From contig NW_022098090.1 in NCBI RefSeq assembly GCF_002288925.2, positions 4,275,342 through 4,339,341 on the forward strand: DNA of 64,000 bases, written 5' to 3'. The notes beneath the pieces were generated by a model. The model ran no database searches, was not told where the DNA came from, and saw only the letters and a list, made by a program, of their open reading frames with translations. Below, piece after piece: positions 35,516-47,053 of this stretch. The position numbers were made by a program, and so were the translations under genes. Each line of letters opens with the position of its first letter. Within the stretch, counting starts at the first letter, position 1. This DNA is from Delphinapterus leucas (taxonomy: Eukaryota > Chordata > Mammalia > Artiodactyla > Monodontidae).

Positions 35516-36337
35516 TAAAAATTCTAGAAACAATAAATGCTGGAGAGGGTGTGTAGACAAGGGAACAGTCTTGCACTGCTGGTGGGAATGTGAATTGGTA
35601 TAGCCACTATGGAGAACAGTATGGAAGTTCCTTAAACAACTATATATAGAACTACCATATGACCCAGCAATCCCACTACTGGGTATATACCCTGAGAAAA
35701 CCATAATTCAAAAAAAGTCATGTACCAAAATGTTCATTGCAGCTCTATTTACAATAGCCAGGAGATGGAAGCCACCTAAGTGTCCATCATCGAATGAATG
35801 GATAAAGATGTGGCAGATATATACAATGGAATATTACTCAGCCATAAAAAGAAACGAAATTGAGCTATTTGTAATGAGGTGGATAGACCTAGAATCTGTC
35901 ATACAGAGTGAAGTATGTCAGAAAGAGAAAGCAAATACGGCATGCTAACACATATATATGCAATTTAAGAAAAAAAAATGTCATGAAGAACCTAAGGGTA
36001 AAACAGGAATAAAGACACAGACCTACTAGAGAATGGACTTGAGGATATGGGGAGGGGGAAGGTAAGCTGTGACAAAGCAAGAGAGAGGCATTGGCATATA
36101 TGCACTACCAAATGTAAGGTAGATAGCTAGACGGAAGCAGCCGCATAGCACAGGTAGATCAGCTCAGTGCTTTGTGTCCGCTTGGAGAGGTGGGATAGGG
36201 AGGGTGGGAGGGAGTGAGATGCAAGAGGGAAGAGATATGGGAACATATGTATATGTATAACTGATTCACTTTGTTATAAAGCAGAAACTAACACACCATT
36301 GTAAAGCAATTATACTCTAATAAAGATGTTAAAAAAA
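35516..36337 (+). mobile_element. L1 3' end, second copy behind L1-B
   Basis: Repeats the C-terminal ORF2 and 3'UTR of L1-B (equivalent to 34703-35515) with a visible divergence of several percent. It starts 'tctagaaacaataaatgctg' right after the L1-B tail, has AATAAA at 36319-36324 and ends in an A-run. The joint shows 'aaaaa-tctagaaac' microhomology. It may be a 5'-truncated insertion, a tandem duplication or transduced DNA. Confidence 0.88.
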
Positions 36338-38448
36338 AAGAAATCAAAAATGACACAAACAGATGGAGAGATATACCATGTTCTTGGATTGGAAGACTCA
36401 ATATTGTGAAAATGACTACACTACGCAAAGCAATCAACAGATTCAGTACAATCCCTATCAAATTACCAAAAGCACTTTTCATAGAATTAAAACAAAAATT
36501 TTACAATTTGTATGGAAACACAAAAGACCTCGTATAGCCAAAAGAATCTTGAAAAAGAAAAAGGGAGCTGGAGGAATCAGTCTACCTGATTTCAAACTAT
36601 ACTACAAAGCTACAGTAATCAAGATAGTATGGTACTGGCACAAAAACTGAAAGATAGATCAATGGAAGAGGATAGAAATCCCAGAGATAAACCCACACAC
36701 CTATGGACATCTAATCTATGACAAAGAAGACAAGAATATACAATGGAGAAAAGACAGTCTCTTCAATAAGTGGTGCTGGGAATCCTGGACAGCTATATGC
36801 AAAAGAATGAAATTAGAACACTACCTAACACTATACACAAAGATAATTTCAAGACACTTCTTTTGTGGTGCAGTGGTTTAGAACCCACCTGTCAATGTAG
36901 GGGACACAGGTTTGAGCCCTGGTTGGGGTTGAACCCACCTGCTGCAGAGCAACTAAGCCTGTGTGCCACAACTTGTGAAGCCCGCATGCCTAGAGACCGT
37001 ACTCCACAAGAGAAGCCACCACAATGAGAAGCCCTCACACCACAGCGAAGAGGAAACCCCGCTAGCCACGACTAGGGAAAACATGCAGCAACAGATCCAA
37101 CACAGCCAAAAATAAATAAATAAAATTTAAAAAAATTTAAAGTGCTTAAAAAAACAAACCTCAAAATGGATTAAAAATCTAAATGTAAGAATGGACACTA
37201 TGAAATTCTTACTGGAAAACATAGGAAAAACACTCTTTGACATAAATCACAGCAAGATTTTTTTTGACCCACCTCCTAGAATAATGAAAATAAAAACAAA
37301 AATAAACAAATGGGACCTAACTAAACTTAAAAGCTTTTAGACTGCAAAGAAAACCATAAATGAGATGAAAAGACAAGCCTCAGAATGGGAGAAAAATATT
37401 TGCAAATGAAGCAACTGGCATAGGATTAATCTCCAAAATATACAAAAAACACATGCAGGTAAATATCACGAAAAACAACCTAATCAAAAAATGGGTGGAA
37501 GACATAGATAGACAGTTCTCCAAGGAAGACATATAGGTCACCATGAGGTACATGTAAACATGCTAAACATCACTAATTATCAGAGAACTGTAATCAAAAC
37601 TACAATGAGGTATCACCTCACACTTATCAAAATGGCCATCATCAAAAAAATCTACAAACAATGAATGCTGGAGAGGGTGTGGAGAAAAGGGAACCTTCTT
37701 GCACTGTTGGTGGGAATGGAAATTGATACAGCCACTATGGAGAACTGTATGGAGCTTCCTTTCAAAAAATTAAAAGTGCAACTACCATATGGCCCAGCAA
37801 CCCAATACTGGGCATATACCCTGAGAAAACCATAATAAAAAAGATACATGTAACCCAATGTTCAGTGCAGCACTATTTACAAGAGCCAGGACATTGAAGC
37901 AACCTAAATGTCCATCAACAGATGAATGGATAAAGAAGATGTGGTATATATATAAAATGGGATATTACTCAGCCATGAAAAGGCACAAAATTGGGTCACT
38001 TTTAGAGAGGTGGATGGACCTAGAGTCTGTCATACAGAGTGAGGTAAGTCAGAAGGGAAAAACGAATATCGTATATTAATGCATATCTATGGAATCTAGA
38101 AATATGATACAGAAGAACCAATTTGCATGGTAGGAATGGAGATGCACATGTAGAAAACACATGTGTGGACATGGGGGGAAGGGGGTGAAATTAATTGGGA
38201 GATTAGTATTGAAATATATACACTACCATGTGTAAAATTGATAGCTAGTGGGAACCTGCTGTATAGCACAGGGATCTCAGCTCGGTGCTCTGTGATGACG
38301 TAAATGGGTGGGATGAGGGTTGTGAGAGAGAGGTCCAAGGGGGAGGGGATATAGGTATATATATTGCTGATTCACAACGCTGTACAGCAGAAACTAGCAC
38401 AGCATTGTAAAGCAACTATAACCCATTTAAAAATAAATAAATAAATAA
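36338..38448 (+). mobile_element. Older 5'-truncated L1, third copy
   Basis: Starts in ORF2 at 'aaatcaaaaatgacacaaac', the same place as 33703 in L1-B. ORF2 text runs to about 38096 and a distinct older 3'UTR ends in 'aaaataaataaataaataag'. The open piece 36363-36650 contains [15 protein letters not shown] and [17 protein letters not shown], typical of L1 ORF2. A CHR SINE (36853-37165) inserted into it. Confidence 0.85.
36853..37165 (+). mobile_element. CHR-type SINE (long form)
   Basis: 'gacacttcttttgtggtgca' is the diverged start and 'aggtttgagccctgg' is the B-box-like part. The longer SINE body includes 'gcaacagatccaacacagcc' and ends in 'aaataaataaataaa'. No clear target duplication is left. 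Confidence 0.78.
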
Positions 38449-38477
38449 GAGTTGTAAATGTCCCCAGAAAAAAGAAA

Positions 38478-38695
38478 AAAGAGATATCTGTACCCCTATG
38501 TTTGTTATAGCATTATTTACAATAGCCAAGACATGGAAACAACCTAAGTGAAGAATGGATAAAGAAAATATGTTGTATGTATAAAATGGAATATTATTTA
38601 GCCATAAAAAGAAGGAGATTCTGCCATTTGCAATACCATGTATGAAACTTGAGGGAATTACACTAAATGAAATAAGTAACTTTTTCAATTAAAGG
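38478..38695 (+). mobile_element. Old L1 ORF2, host of the 10-kb insertion (right)
   Basis: Begins with the right copy of the 13-bp duplication and continues the L1 of 27675-28227: 'gcattatttacaatagccaa', 'gacatggaaacaacctaagt'. It breaks off near 38695 where another L1 fragment begins. Confidence 0.78.
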
Positions 38696-38697
38696 TA

Positions 38698-39170
38698 CTA
38701 CTCAGCCATAAAAAAAGAATGAAATAATGCCATTTGCAGCAACATGGATGGACCTAGAGATTATCATACTAAGTGAAGTGAGTCAAAGACAAATATCATA
38801 TGATATCACTTATATGTGAAATCTAAAAGAATGATACAAATGAACTTATTTACAAAACAGAAACAGGCTCACAGACTTCAAAAACAAATTTGTGGTTACC
38901 AAAGGGGAAAAGTGGGGGGGGAATAAATTAGGAGTTTAGGATTAACATATACACATAACTATATATTAAATAGATAATCAACAAGGACCTACTGTATAGC
39001 ACAGAGAACTCTACTCAATATTCTATAATAACCTATATTGGAAAAGAATCTGAAAAAGAATGAATATATGTGTATGTGTAACTGAATCACTTTGCTGTAC
39101 ACCTGAAATTAAAACAACATTGTAAATCAGCTATACTCCACATAAGATAAAAATTAAATTTAAAAAAAAG
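38698..39170 (+). mobile_element. L1 3' end (different subfamily)
   Basis: Repeats the ORF2 end ('gtactactcagccataaaaa', 'gcagcaacatggatggacct') already seen at 38580-38690, in a form closer to lineage L1s. The 3'UTR and 'aatttaaaaaaaagaaagaa' tail follow. Confidence 0.8.
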
Positions 39171-39664
39171 AAAGAAAACACATCTGACCTGGTTCCTTCT
39201 GCTGGGGCCACATTTGTCCAACACTTGTCTTTTCATCACTTACTACATGTGACATGGTTATAGTGGACTCTCTGCCTTTAATAATGCTTTTTCTCCACTT
39301 CTTATAAACCTACATGCCCCACACACCAGGATTTCCCACACTTTGCAACTAGTCACTTATCTGATTTTAAGTTGTCCTTCAAGGGTTAATATCAGGTTAG
39401 TGGTAGTGAGAGGGTAAAAATCACTGTTAAATTGGTGTTCAGGATAATGATCCCTCTTTTAGTACCAATACATACACTTAGTTGTCATACATTTGGCAAT
39501 ACACTGCTTCTACTAAGTGATCTTGCCTCATTAGCTGAAGAAGTTTTGATTCTGAAACATCTTCACTCCTTCAGTTATTCTGGCTGTATGACCCCCAAGA
39601 ACCTCCATGTTACTCTTATACTCATAAAATCAATCATTTTTATAGCCAAACTGAGTTTTATTAT
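39171..39664. other. Intergenic, nothing recognised
   Basis: Single-copy-looking sequence. A 102-codon plus frame (39432-39740) runs through it and into a MIR, shows no domain, and is not called as a gene. Confidence 0.5.
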
Positions 39665-39752
39665 GGTTTTATCATTAACTAGTTGTGTGACCCTAAGAAA
39701 GGCACTTTGCCTCTCTGGGCCTCATTTTCCTTCCTTTTAAGATGAGGGAGAA
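39665..39752 (+). mobile_element. MIR SINE core fragment
   Basis: 'cattaactagttgtgtgacc' and 'ctctctgggcctcattttcc' match the MIR core. Confidence 0.75.
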
Positions 39753-39892
39753 TACTTATGGATCTTCAAACTATGAAATTCTACATATAGTTTTAAGTCT
39801 TCATTCTAATATGAATTAACCCTGAAAGACCTTTATTTTCTCTCAACCTTCACTGCATTTGAAATTGATGCCAAGTGCTTCAGTACCAATTT

Positions 39893-40096
39893 TTTTTTTT
39901 TTTGCGGTACGCAGGCCTCTCACTGTTGTGGCCTCTCCCGCTGCAGAGCACAGGCTCTGGACGCACAGGCCCAGTGGCCATGGCTCACGGGTCCAGCCGC
40001 TCCGCAGCATGTGCAACCCTCCCGGACCGGGGCACGAACCTGCATCTGCTGCATTGGCAGGCGGACTCCCAACCACTGCGCCACCAGGGAAACCCT
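39893..40096 (-). mobile_element. CHR-type SINE, antisense
   Basis: T-run, then 'gcggtacgcaggcctctcac', ending 'cgccaccagggaaaccc'. Target duplication 'agtaccaattt' (39882-39892) against 'agtactaactt' (40097-40107). This SINE alone explains the 70-100-codon frames on both strands here. Confidence 0.92.
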
Positions 40097-40177
40097 AGTA
40101 CTAACTTTTGTCCTAGTTGTTTGGTGTGTGTGATGAGAATGGAGCAGCTGTCTTATATCTCTGAACTTTTTTCAGCA

Positions 40178-40397
40178 CAATATAGTGATTAAGAACTTAG
40201 TTTTACAGTCAGATGATCAAGGCTCACAATCTCATCTTGACCACTTATTCTATTGCTTAGGCAAATTATTTAAACTCCTTGTGACTCAGTGTACTCACCT
40301 GTAAAGTGGAGTTAATGCTTGTCTCTATCTCCTAAGGTTGTTGCGAGGAATGGATAAGGTGTTTAAATAAGTGCTTGACACTTCATCACCATACTTT
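40178..40397 (+). mobile_element. MIR SINE
   Basis: Near full length: 'gtgattaagaacttagtttt' start, core 'cttaggcaaattatttaaac', then 'aaggttgttgcgaggaatgg' and 'gtgcttgacac'. A CHR SINE follows directly. Confidence 0.85.
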
Positions 40398-40755
40398 TTT
40401 ATATATGTATAAATTTATTTATTTATTTATTTTTGGCTGCATTGGGTCTTCGTAGCTGAGCATGGCCTTTCTCTAGTTGCGGCGAGAGGAGGCTACTCTT
40501 CACTGTGGTGAGTGGGCTTCTCACTGCAGTAGCTTTTCTTGTTGTGGAGCATGAGGTCTAGGCACACGGGCTTCAGTAGTTGTGGCACGTGGGCTCAACA
40601 GTTGTGGCTCACGGGCTGTAGAGCGCAGGCTCAGTAGTTGTGGCACATGGACTTAGTTGCTCCGCAGCATGTGGGATCTTCCTGGACCAGGGCTCAAACC
40701 CATGTCCTCTGCGTTGGCAAGCATATTCTTAACCACTGCACCACCAGGGAAGTCC
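40398..40755 (-). mobile_element. CHR-type SINE (long form), antisense
   Basis: Begins 'atatatgtataaatttattt' and ends 'caccaccagggaagtcc'. A perfect 9-bp target duplication 'ccatacttt' lies at 40389-40397 and 40756-40764. Confidence 0.92.
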
Positions 40756-40764
40756 CCATACTTT

Positions 40765-40945
40765 GTTTTAATATTCATAACATCCTTGAATGATAGGTGT
40801 TTTTACCTCCCATTTCACAAATGAGAACCGGAGACTCAGAGAAATTAAATTTCCCAGGGTTAAACAACAATTAAGTGGTGGAACCTGGCTTGGAACTTAA
40901 GTTGGCCTGACTGCAAAGCCTGTGGTCTTCCCTCTTTTAATTGTT
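40765..40945 (-). mobile_element. MIR SINE, antisense
   Basis: 'catttcacaaatgagaacc', 'gagaaattaaatttcccagg' and 'gtggtggaacctggcttgga'-like text match the antisense MIR core. Confidence 0.8.
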
Positions 40946-41062
40946 TATCAAGAGACAAACTGACAACTACTCATGTTTTTTCTCTACAATGCCATAGCAA
41001 GGTTATTTTTAGTATGTTTTCATAATGGCTTTTTTCTAGTTCTTGTTATCAAAAACTACCAA

Positions 41063-41549
41063 TGTGGGGTGGTGGATGAAGACAAAAATGTTGCAACACA
41101 TTTAAGTAAACAAAGAATGTTGCCTGCCATTCCAGTAAACAACAAATGTTGCCCACCATCAAGCTATGAGCCACTACAACTGCCACCCCCACCTCACTGC
41201 CAGTGTGCCCTAAGGGGAATTCAGGAAGGAGAAAAAGAGGATAATGGCCCTAGATAATTAAGATACATATCCAAGGAATAATTTCAATGAGCCCAGACTC
41301 TTACATCTTCTCATACATCGAAAAGCACTAAAATCATTAACTTGTTTTTGTTATTAGCAGTAATCTTTTGATGTTTCACTACATTTTTTTTTCAGCAAAA
41401 CCACTTATATATCCTGGCTACTCTCTTACCTCTTTGGAAGAGTTCCTCGGAGCTATCCAAGAGGCTGTCTCCTGGACTATAGTCCTCAGTAAGTTGCCCA
41501 AATAAAACATAACTCACAACTTTTAGGTTGTGTGCTTTTGTTCAGTCCA
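41063..41549 (+). mobile_element. ERV LTR, plus strand (same family as 18188-25695 copies)
   Basis: 'gtaaacaaagaatgttgcct' near the left end and 'ccaaataaaacataactcac' near the right are the sense form of the LTR seen at 18188-25695. AATAAA lies at 41501-41506 and the LTR ends at ...gttcagtcca. The left boundary is uncertain and no target duplication is clear. No internal region is next to it. Confidence 0.6.
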
Positions 41550-42295
41550 TATGGATGAGGACCTAGAAGATAAAAGCAAGATGAAAAGCCAGATATATAC
41601 TTGTTACCAGTTCTTTTATCTATATGCTGTCAGTCAAGTAGCTGCAAAGTTTATTTTCTATTACCTTGACTCATATGTTGGACAGAGGGGTAGAGGGATA
41701 GCCAGAAGGAGGCCTTCAAGGGGAACAGCAGTTCAGAGCTTAGGGAAGCACCAGACATGAAGAGCAGAAGGAATTTATTAATCTCTTTCCTCTAACATCT
41801 GGTGAGATTATTTTGAAACCATTTCAATTCTTGTATTTGAAAAGTACTTAAACTCCACTCTTCACCCCCCACAGCACCCCCAGCTCTTTCTAGGTATTGC
41901 AGGACCCCCCAGTACTTGCTAACTTACAAGGGAGGGTTCCAGGTTCAGTAACCAAAAGCTCTATTGCTGTATATGAGATTACACTTTCATGTTTACGTTA
42001 CTTTAAAGGATTTTTCCCCATCTTCTGACATGAATTAGAAGCATTCCTTTAATCCTACCTCAATTCTGCCAAGTACAACCTGCTGATTGCTCCAATATAT
42101 AAAGGTATAATCTTTAATCCACTGACTCTGTCAGGCAACTGGTTGGAGGAGCAAACACTCCTTTTTGGTTGCTGCATATGCTTCCTGGAGCTAATTATAG
42201 TACCATCTCCTCACATCCAGGTCTTCTCCTCAAAATTTGGTGATATTCTAGCCTCCACCTCCCTGGGTGTTTCAAGTGACAAAAACAGTGAGGAA
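41550..42295. other. Intergenic, nothing recognised
   Basis: No repeat or coding signal that I can support. Confidence 0.5.
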
Positions 42296-42555
42296 GAAAG
42301 GAAGGAAGGAAGGAAGGAAGGAAGGAAGGAAGGGAAAGAAACAAATAAAGAAGGAAGGAAAGAAGGAATGAGAGGAAAGAAAGGAGGGAGGGAGGAAAGA
42401 AGGAAGGAAGGTAGGAAGGAAAGGAGGAAGGAAGGAGGGAGGGAAGGAGGGAGGGAGGGAGGAAGGGAGAAATAGAAAGAAAGATACAAAGAAAGAAAGA
42501 AAGAAAAAGAAAGAAAGAAGGAAAGAAAGACAGAAAGGAAAATGAAGAGGAAAGA
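42296..42555. repeat. Purine microsatellite (GGAA/GAAA)n
   Basis: About 260 bp of almost pure A/G, starting with regular GGAA units (about 42298-42330) and ending in GAAA units. It explains the Lys/Glu/Arg- and Ser/Phe/Leu-rich frames on both strands. Confidence 0.96.
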
Positions 42556-42889
42556 TAAAGAAACATTGTAGCCCCTCTATTTTCTCTAGTCAAGTGTGTA
42601 AGTGTTTATGAACTATCCTATGTATCTTCCACCACCTTACCAGGAGCCATGGAAGAAAAGAAAGACATGGCATGTTCCTGCCTGTCCATCTAGTTGGGAG
42701 TACAAGATTTAGACACAAAATAATTATTGAACTATACAAGCCAGCACATGACAAAGTGATAACTTATGTGTCAGAGATGCTAAATGCTGATTGAATTCAA
42801 AAGAGGGGAGATAAATATAGTTGGACAAGACTGCAAGGAAGAGTTAAGACTCAAAGAGGCAACAGGTAGACTGGATTACAGCATTTGGC

Positions 42890-43000
42890 CTAAAGTTTAA
42901 AAGTTAGACAGATGTGGGCTTGAATCTGAGCAGTAGGATCTCAGACGATTTCCCTTCTCTGAGTAGCCATTTCCTCATTTGTAAAATGCACGTGGTTTGG
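42890..43000 (+). mobile_element. MIR SINE fragment
   Basis: 'gatgtgggcttgaatctgag' and 'ccatttcctcatttgtaaaa' match the MIR consensus. Confidence 0.7.
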
Positions 43001-44935
43001 ATGGGCTGATTTTCAGGGACTGGAAAGTCATTAGAAACATGAGCTTGGATCTTCAGTGAAAAGTTAGATTTTAAACTATATATTTGTAATCTTTAATGTA
43101 AAGTAGGCAGGGAAGGAAAATTAACATGTGTTTCTGCTAGGGGAAAGCATACATTACCTCACTGACATATAATGCTACTGCAAGATCCCACCAGCTCTAG
43201 TCTTCTGGCTGGGCAATTACATCAAGGTATACCGCTGGTCTGCCTGCAAATTGGAAAATTTTGCCTTTGGAGATGTTTTCACTGGTTATGCCTAGACTGT
43301 TTTTTATCCATTCTATTTTTTCCACCTGTCTCTCCATCTCCAATCCTTTATCCCTTGATGTCTTGTACTCTTTAGAGAGAAATAATCTCAGTTTCTTTCA
43401 CTTCTAAAGACAATCTTTTTTATTATCTTTAAGATTCTAAATTTTCTTTTAGTTTTAAAATTTGGGGGTCTGCAAGGGAGAGAAGTGTCCACATAATGGC
43501 CCTTCATGCACTTGAAAGCAGTTACTAAGTTTCCTCTTCTTAACTGGCTAAAGCACACTATGAATATGTCTCTGTGTTATCTTAGAATTGAGCTCCAAGT
43601 GAACTTCTTGTACAACTTTCTTTATTTGCCTTTATTACGAAGAATCACAACTCATTGCCCTCTGAGTTGCTGAGTCAATCCTTCTACACTTGTTAATTTT
43701 TCTTCAACTAGCTAACCTTTGAGGTTAAAATTATTTTACCTACAGTTCAGATTTCACAAATCTTTTACTCCAAAATCTATGTTTGTATGTCATCTCTAGC
43801 TCTAGCTTCCCTAACTCCAGGGAATAAAATGGGAGGTGATTGGTATACCAGTAGAAAGCTTTAATACTGGGTCACTCAGCACCTTGGAAATGGCCATCAG
43901 TCTTCTTACTCCACAAAGGATCAGGAAAATATATTTGCAATCATACACATCTTTGCCTAATGCTAAGTTACATTACCAAGACACACCTCCTTTGAAGACA
44001 AACATATATTTCTTTTTAAAAGGCAAATGCTTAAAAAAGGTCAAATAGTATGGCATATAGAGAATCCAAATTGATTATATTTAGTTTGCTTAAAAATTTC
44101 AATTCAAAAATACTTTCTAACTCTATAATACTTCAGCAGATTGTGAATTGGAAACAATTTCATTTACTTTAACAAGCTTTTGCTTCTCAGTACTTTTATC
44201 TTTCCAGAAAGGCAAAGAAAAGCTAGCCATATGGGTCTCCACATTGCAGCTTTTTGCTCACTTAAATGGCTTATTTCATTTGTATGAAATAAGCTTTTTA
44301 AGGATGGTGTACTGATGGCTAGTGCACTTGCTAACACTGATGGTGGGAAAAGTTTATATTTTCAGGTTAGCTTGGCAAATGGATGACAACACTGGAAACT
44401 TGTTAGGTGTGTTTTCATTTGTCTCAACTCTGGAAAGAGTAGCTATGTTGTGTTTCCCACCTCGCTGGATCACCTTGTTTCCAAAAGCACTATCAGGTGG
44501 AAAGGGCAATGAGCAGTCAAAGGGATAAAAGATGACACTGTAAACCCTTTCCCACATCCACTAACAGGTTTTTTCTGGACATCTACTAAATACCTAGTTC
44601 TGCACAAGGCTACACAATATAGAGAAAGAAGAGAAAATAACCCCATATAGGGTGGCTGCTAGCCTATATAGTACCTTTGTGAAGATTAGAAAAAGGCATC
44701 TCTTCCTGACAAACACACCCTGTGAGCAGGTCTCGGTTTGTAAATAAGGAAAAATGTGCCTTGTTGAGTAGATGTAGACCTTGGCAAGGAGAGCACCCTC
44801 TAGATTTCAGCCCCAGCTGTCCTTCCTGGTAGGGTGACTTTGTGCATTTTATACATCTATATGTTATGGCCCTGGAATCCTGCCACAATCAGAGCACTGT
44901 GCATTCTCAACCTTGCATGATTCACTACTGTCTTT
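43001..44935. other. Low-repeat intergenic sequence
   Basis: The longest stretch without a recognisable transposon. Frames here (such as 44322-44528, 68 codons) are short and lack any motif. A perfect small inverted repeat lies at 44269-44294. It could hold conserved non-coding sequence, which cannot be judged from one genome. Confidence 0.5.
44269..44294. repeat. Perfect 11-bp inverted repeat, 4-nt loop
   Basis: 'gcttatttcat' (44269-44279) is complementary to 'atgaaataagc' (44284-44294) around TTGT. It is AT-rich and without a T-run that would suggest a terminator. Confidence 0.9.
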
Positions 44936-44959
44936 GCAATAACCAAACTACAGGCAGTG

Positions 44960-45080
44960 AGAGTTCATTCATTTTCTCAACAAATATTTAGGCATCTCTA
45001 TTATAAGCCAGTCAGACATTGTTCTAAGTGTTGTGGATACACCAGTGAACAAAACAAAACAAAGAAAATACCTGCATTTG
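44960..45080 (-). mobile_element. Possible L2/MIR-group 3' end, antisense
   Basis: 'tctcaacaaatatttaggca' and 'ttctaagtgttgtggataca' match a widespread old repeat ('caacaaatatttattgagca...'). I remember it as L2-related. Weak. Confidence 0.35.
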
Positions 45081-45194
45081 CAGATTTTGCAGGATTTGGC
45101 TAGGATGAGGAGAGCAGAGAATGACATTCAAGAGAATATGGAAGCTTAGGGAATTGAAATTTGGTGGGCTCCTGCTATTTCCAAACACTTTCTA

Positions 45195-45300
45195 TGGGGC
45201 AGCCCATGGATAAGGAAACAGGTTCAAGGAGTTGGGCTCACTTATCCAAGTTCCCACAGTAAAATAGGGATTGGATCCAGGGTTGAACCTTGATCCAGTT
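45195..45300 (-). mobile_element. MIR SINE fragment, antisense
   Basis: 'ggataaggaaacaggttcaa', 'cttatccaagttcccacagt' and 'gggattggatccagg' match the antisense MIR. Confidence 0.7.
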
Positions 45301-45667
45301 GCCAGGCAAGCCCATAGTGGCTCCTCCCATCCCGCTTGGATGCCTTTCAAAGAAGCTTCACAGAACCTACAATATCAAGAAGACAGTAAAGAGATAAATT
45401 TGCCCTACCACATGGCCTAAGGGGGTATCATTTTGAGTATGGACTAGGAGTAATCTGGTACTGACTGGAAACAAGGAAAAAACAACCTTTAACTTCTCTG
45501 AATTCTGAGCTCTTTGCATCTTGATGGCTCTATCACTTGGTGGTTTGTGGCAATAATCTAATTGAGAGATGTTTGTGATTAATATCAATACTGTACTAAA
45601 ATATGCTTTTGATCTTTTTTTTGGTTTAGCTTCACACCTTTAAATTAAACTAAAGAGCTAGGTCACC

Positions 45668-45677
45668 AAGATGGTGG
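45668..45677 (+). promoter_or_regulatory. YY1-like box at L1-C 5' end
   Basis: AAGATGGTGG, 7 bp from the element's 5' end. The ATGG core is kept but the CpG of L1-A (GGCGG) is lost as GGTGG, the product expected from methyl-C deamination. Confidence 0.4.
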
Positions 45678-47053
45678 AGTAGGAGGACATGGAGTTAATC
45701 TCCTTCCACAAATGCATCAAGAATACATCTACAGATGGAACAATTCCCACAGAGCACTGGCTGAATACTAGCAGAAGACCTTGGACACCAAAAAGGACAA
45801 GAAAGATCCCCGAATAACTGGGTAAAATGAAAGAAAGAAGGGAAAAAGAAGAGGAGAGGAAGCGGGATGGGATCTGTGCCCCGGGGGGAAGCTGAAACAG
45901 AGGAGAGGTTCCTGCATCCAGGAAGTCCCATCGCCAATGGGGCAATCAGCTGGGACAGAAAGAGAGCATCTGAGGCTGTCAGAGGAAGGTGAAATGGCCT
46001 GTCTGTGGCAGAAAGGACAGAGTGAGACCTACACAGATTATCCGTGCTATAGCCCTGCATGCTCCAGACTGGGACATGTGTCTGTTGGTGCACACAGGGA
46101 CTGAGAGCATGTGCGAACCAGGAGGAGGACTGCTGTTGGCTGCAAGGAGACAGCCTGAGGGGATGCGAGGGAAGAAACCTGCAACTGGGAATGCTTGAAG
46201 AGGAAACCAAGACTGCCATAGAAGCATGGTGCCACTGTTGAGTGATGTGTAGGGGGTGGAGCTGCCATTGTAGCCTCTGTCTCCACTCACTGACCCCCCA
46301 CCCTGCCAGGTACTAAGAAAAGCCCCCAACAGGGCTGAACTTCTCACGCTGGCCCCAAGGTGCTAGGGCCAGAACTCTCACCCCCACAGCCACTGTCTTT
46401 CCCATGCACGCATCACTGCCAGGGCCCCCGTAATCCAGGCAGACATGCCACCTCCATTCCTTGTCCTCATTGGGACAGACCCGAGTGCTCCAGGGCAGCC
46501 TCGGGAGCAGACTCCTGTGGGAAATGGGCTAAAACCACAGCTGAGCCCCAGGGGGTGGTGCGACTAAGGAAGCGGAACAAAAATATTTCTGGGCAGCTGC
46601 ACAAGCCACAGGTTAAATCCCCACAATTTGCTTGGTAAACCCTGCGTCTATGGAATATCTGAATGGACAATGAGTGTTCCCACAAAGGAAACCGGTCTAG
46701 CTATAGCAGCTGTGGACTTTGGGGAACAGTACATGCAGCAGTGGGCCAGGTCAGAGTCTGAGCTGCCCCCACAGTGGCCACAGAGGGTCCAGAGACCTAC
46801 CTAGAGGTTTTGGAGGGGCTCCTGGAGAGGTGGAGGTTGGCTGTGACTCAGGGTGGGGGCAAGGACACTGACAGCTGAGACCCCCAAAATTATAATTATT
46901 ACTACTTTTTAATGTTTTGTTCTGCTGATTTTTATTACTATTTGTTTTTATTTTTTACTTTTATGTAGTTTAAATTTTTAATTTTTTTATATTTCTATTT
47001 CTATATTACTTTTGTGTTCTGTGTTTTTTCCTTCTTTCTTTGCTTTGTTCTAT

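Larger units (their letters stand above)
28228..38477 (+). mobile_element. 10.25-kb composite L1 insertion with 13-bp target duplication
   Basis: The perfect duplication 'aaagagatatctg' lies at 28215-28227 and 38478-38490, inside an older L1 whose text is continuous once the block is removed. Within the block come a full-length L1 (28228-35515), a second L1 3' end (35516-36337), an older 5'-truncated L1 (36338-38448), 19 unique bases (38449-38467) and a second A-rich tail (38468-38477). AATAAA motifs in the first tail (38429-38448) lie 10-30 nt before the second tail. This favours a single insertion that carried downstream DNA (3' transduction). Serial insertion into the A-tail is the alternative. 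Confidence 0.75.

Noticed and set aside
38580..38790. Local tandem duplication in the host L1
   Set aside because: The two copies of the ORF2 end differ in subfamily-type bases, so two L1 fragments side by side fit better.
39432..39740. 102-codon plus frame as an orphan gene
   Set aside because: Its end lies in a MIR, there is no domain and no splice or promoter evidence.
42143..42475. 110-codon frame rich in Lys/Glu/Arg
   Set aside because: Produced by the GGAA/GAAA microsatellite.
45695..46219. 174-codon minus frame in the L1-C 5'UTR
   Set aside because: It has no counterpart at the same place in L1-A or L1-B and no domain. It is probably chance in GC-rich leader sequence.
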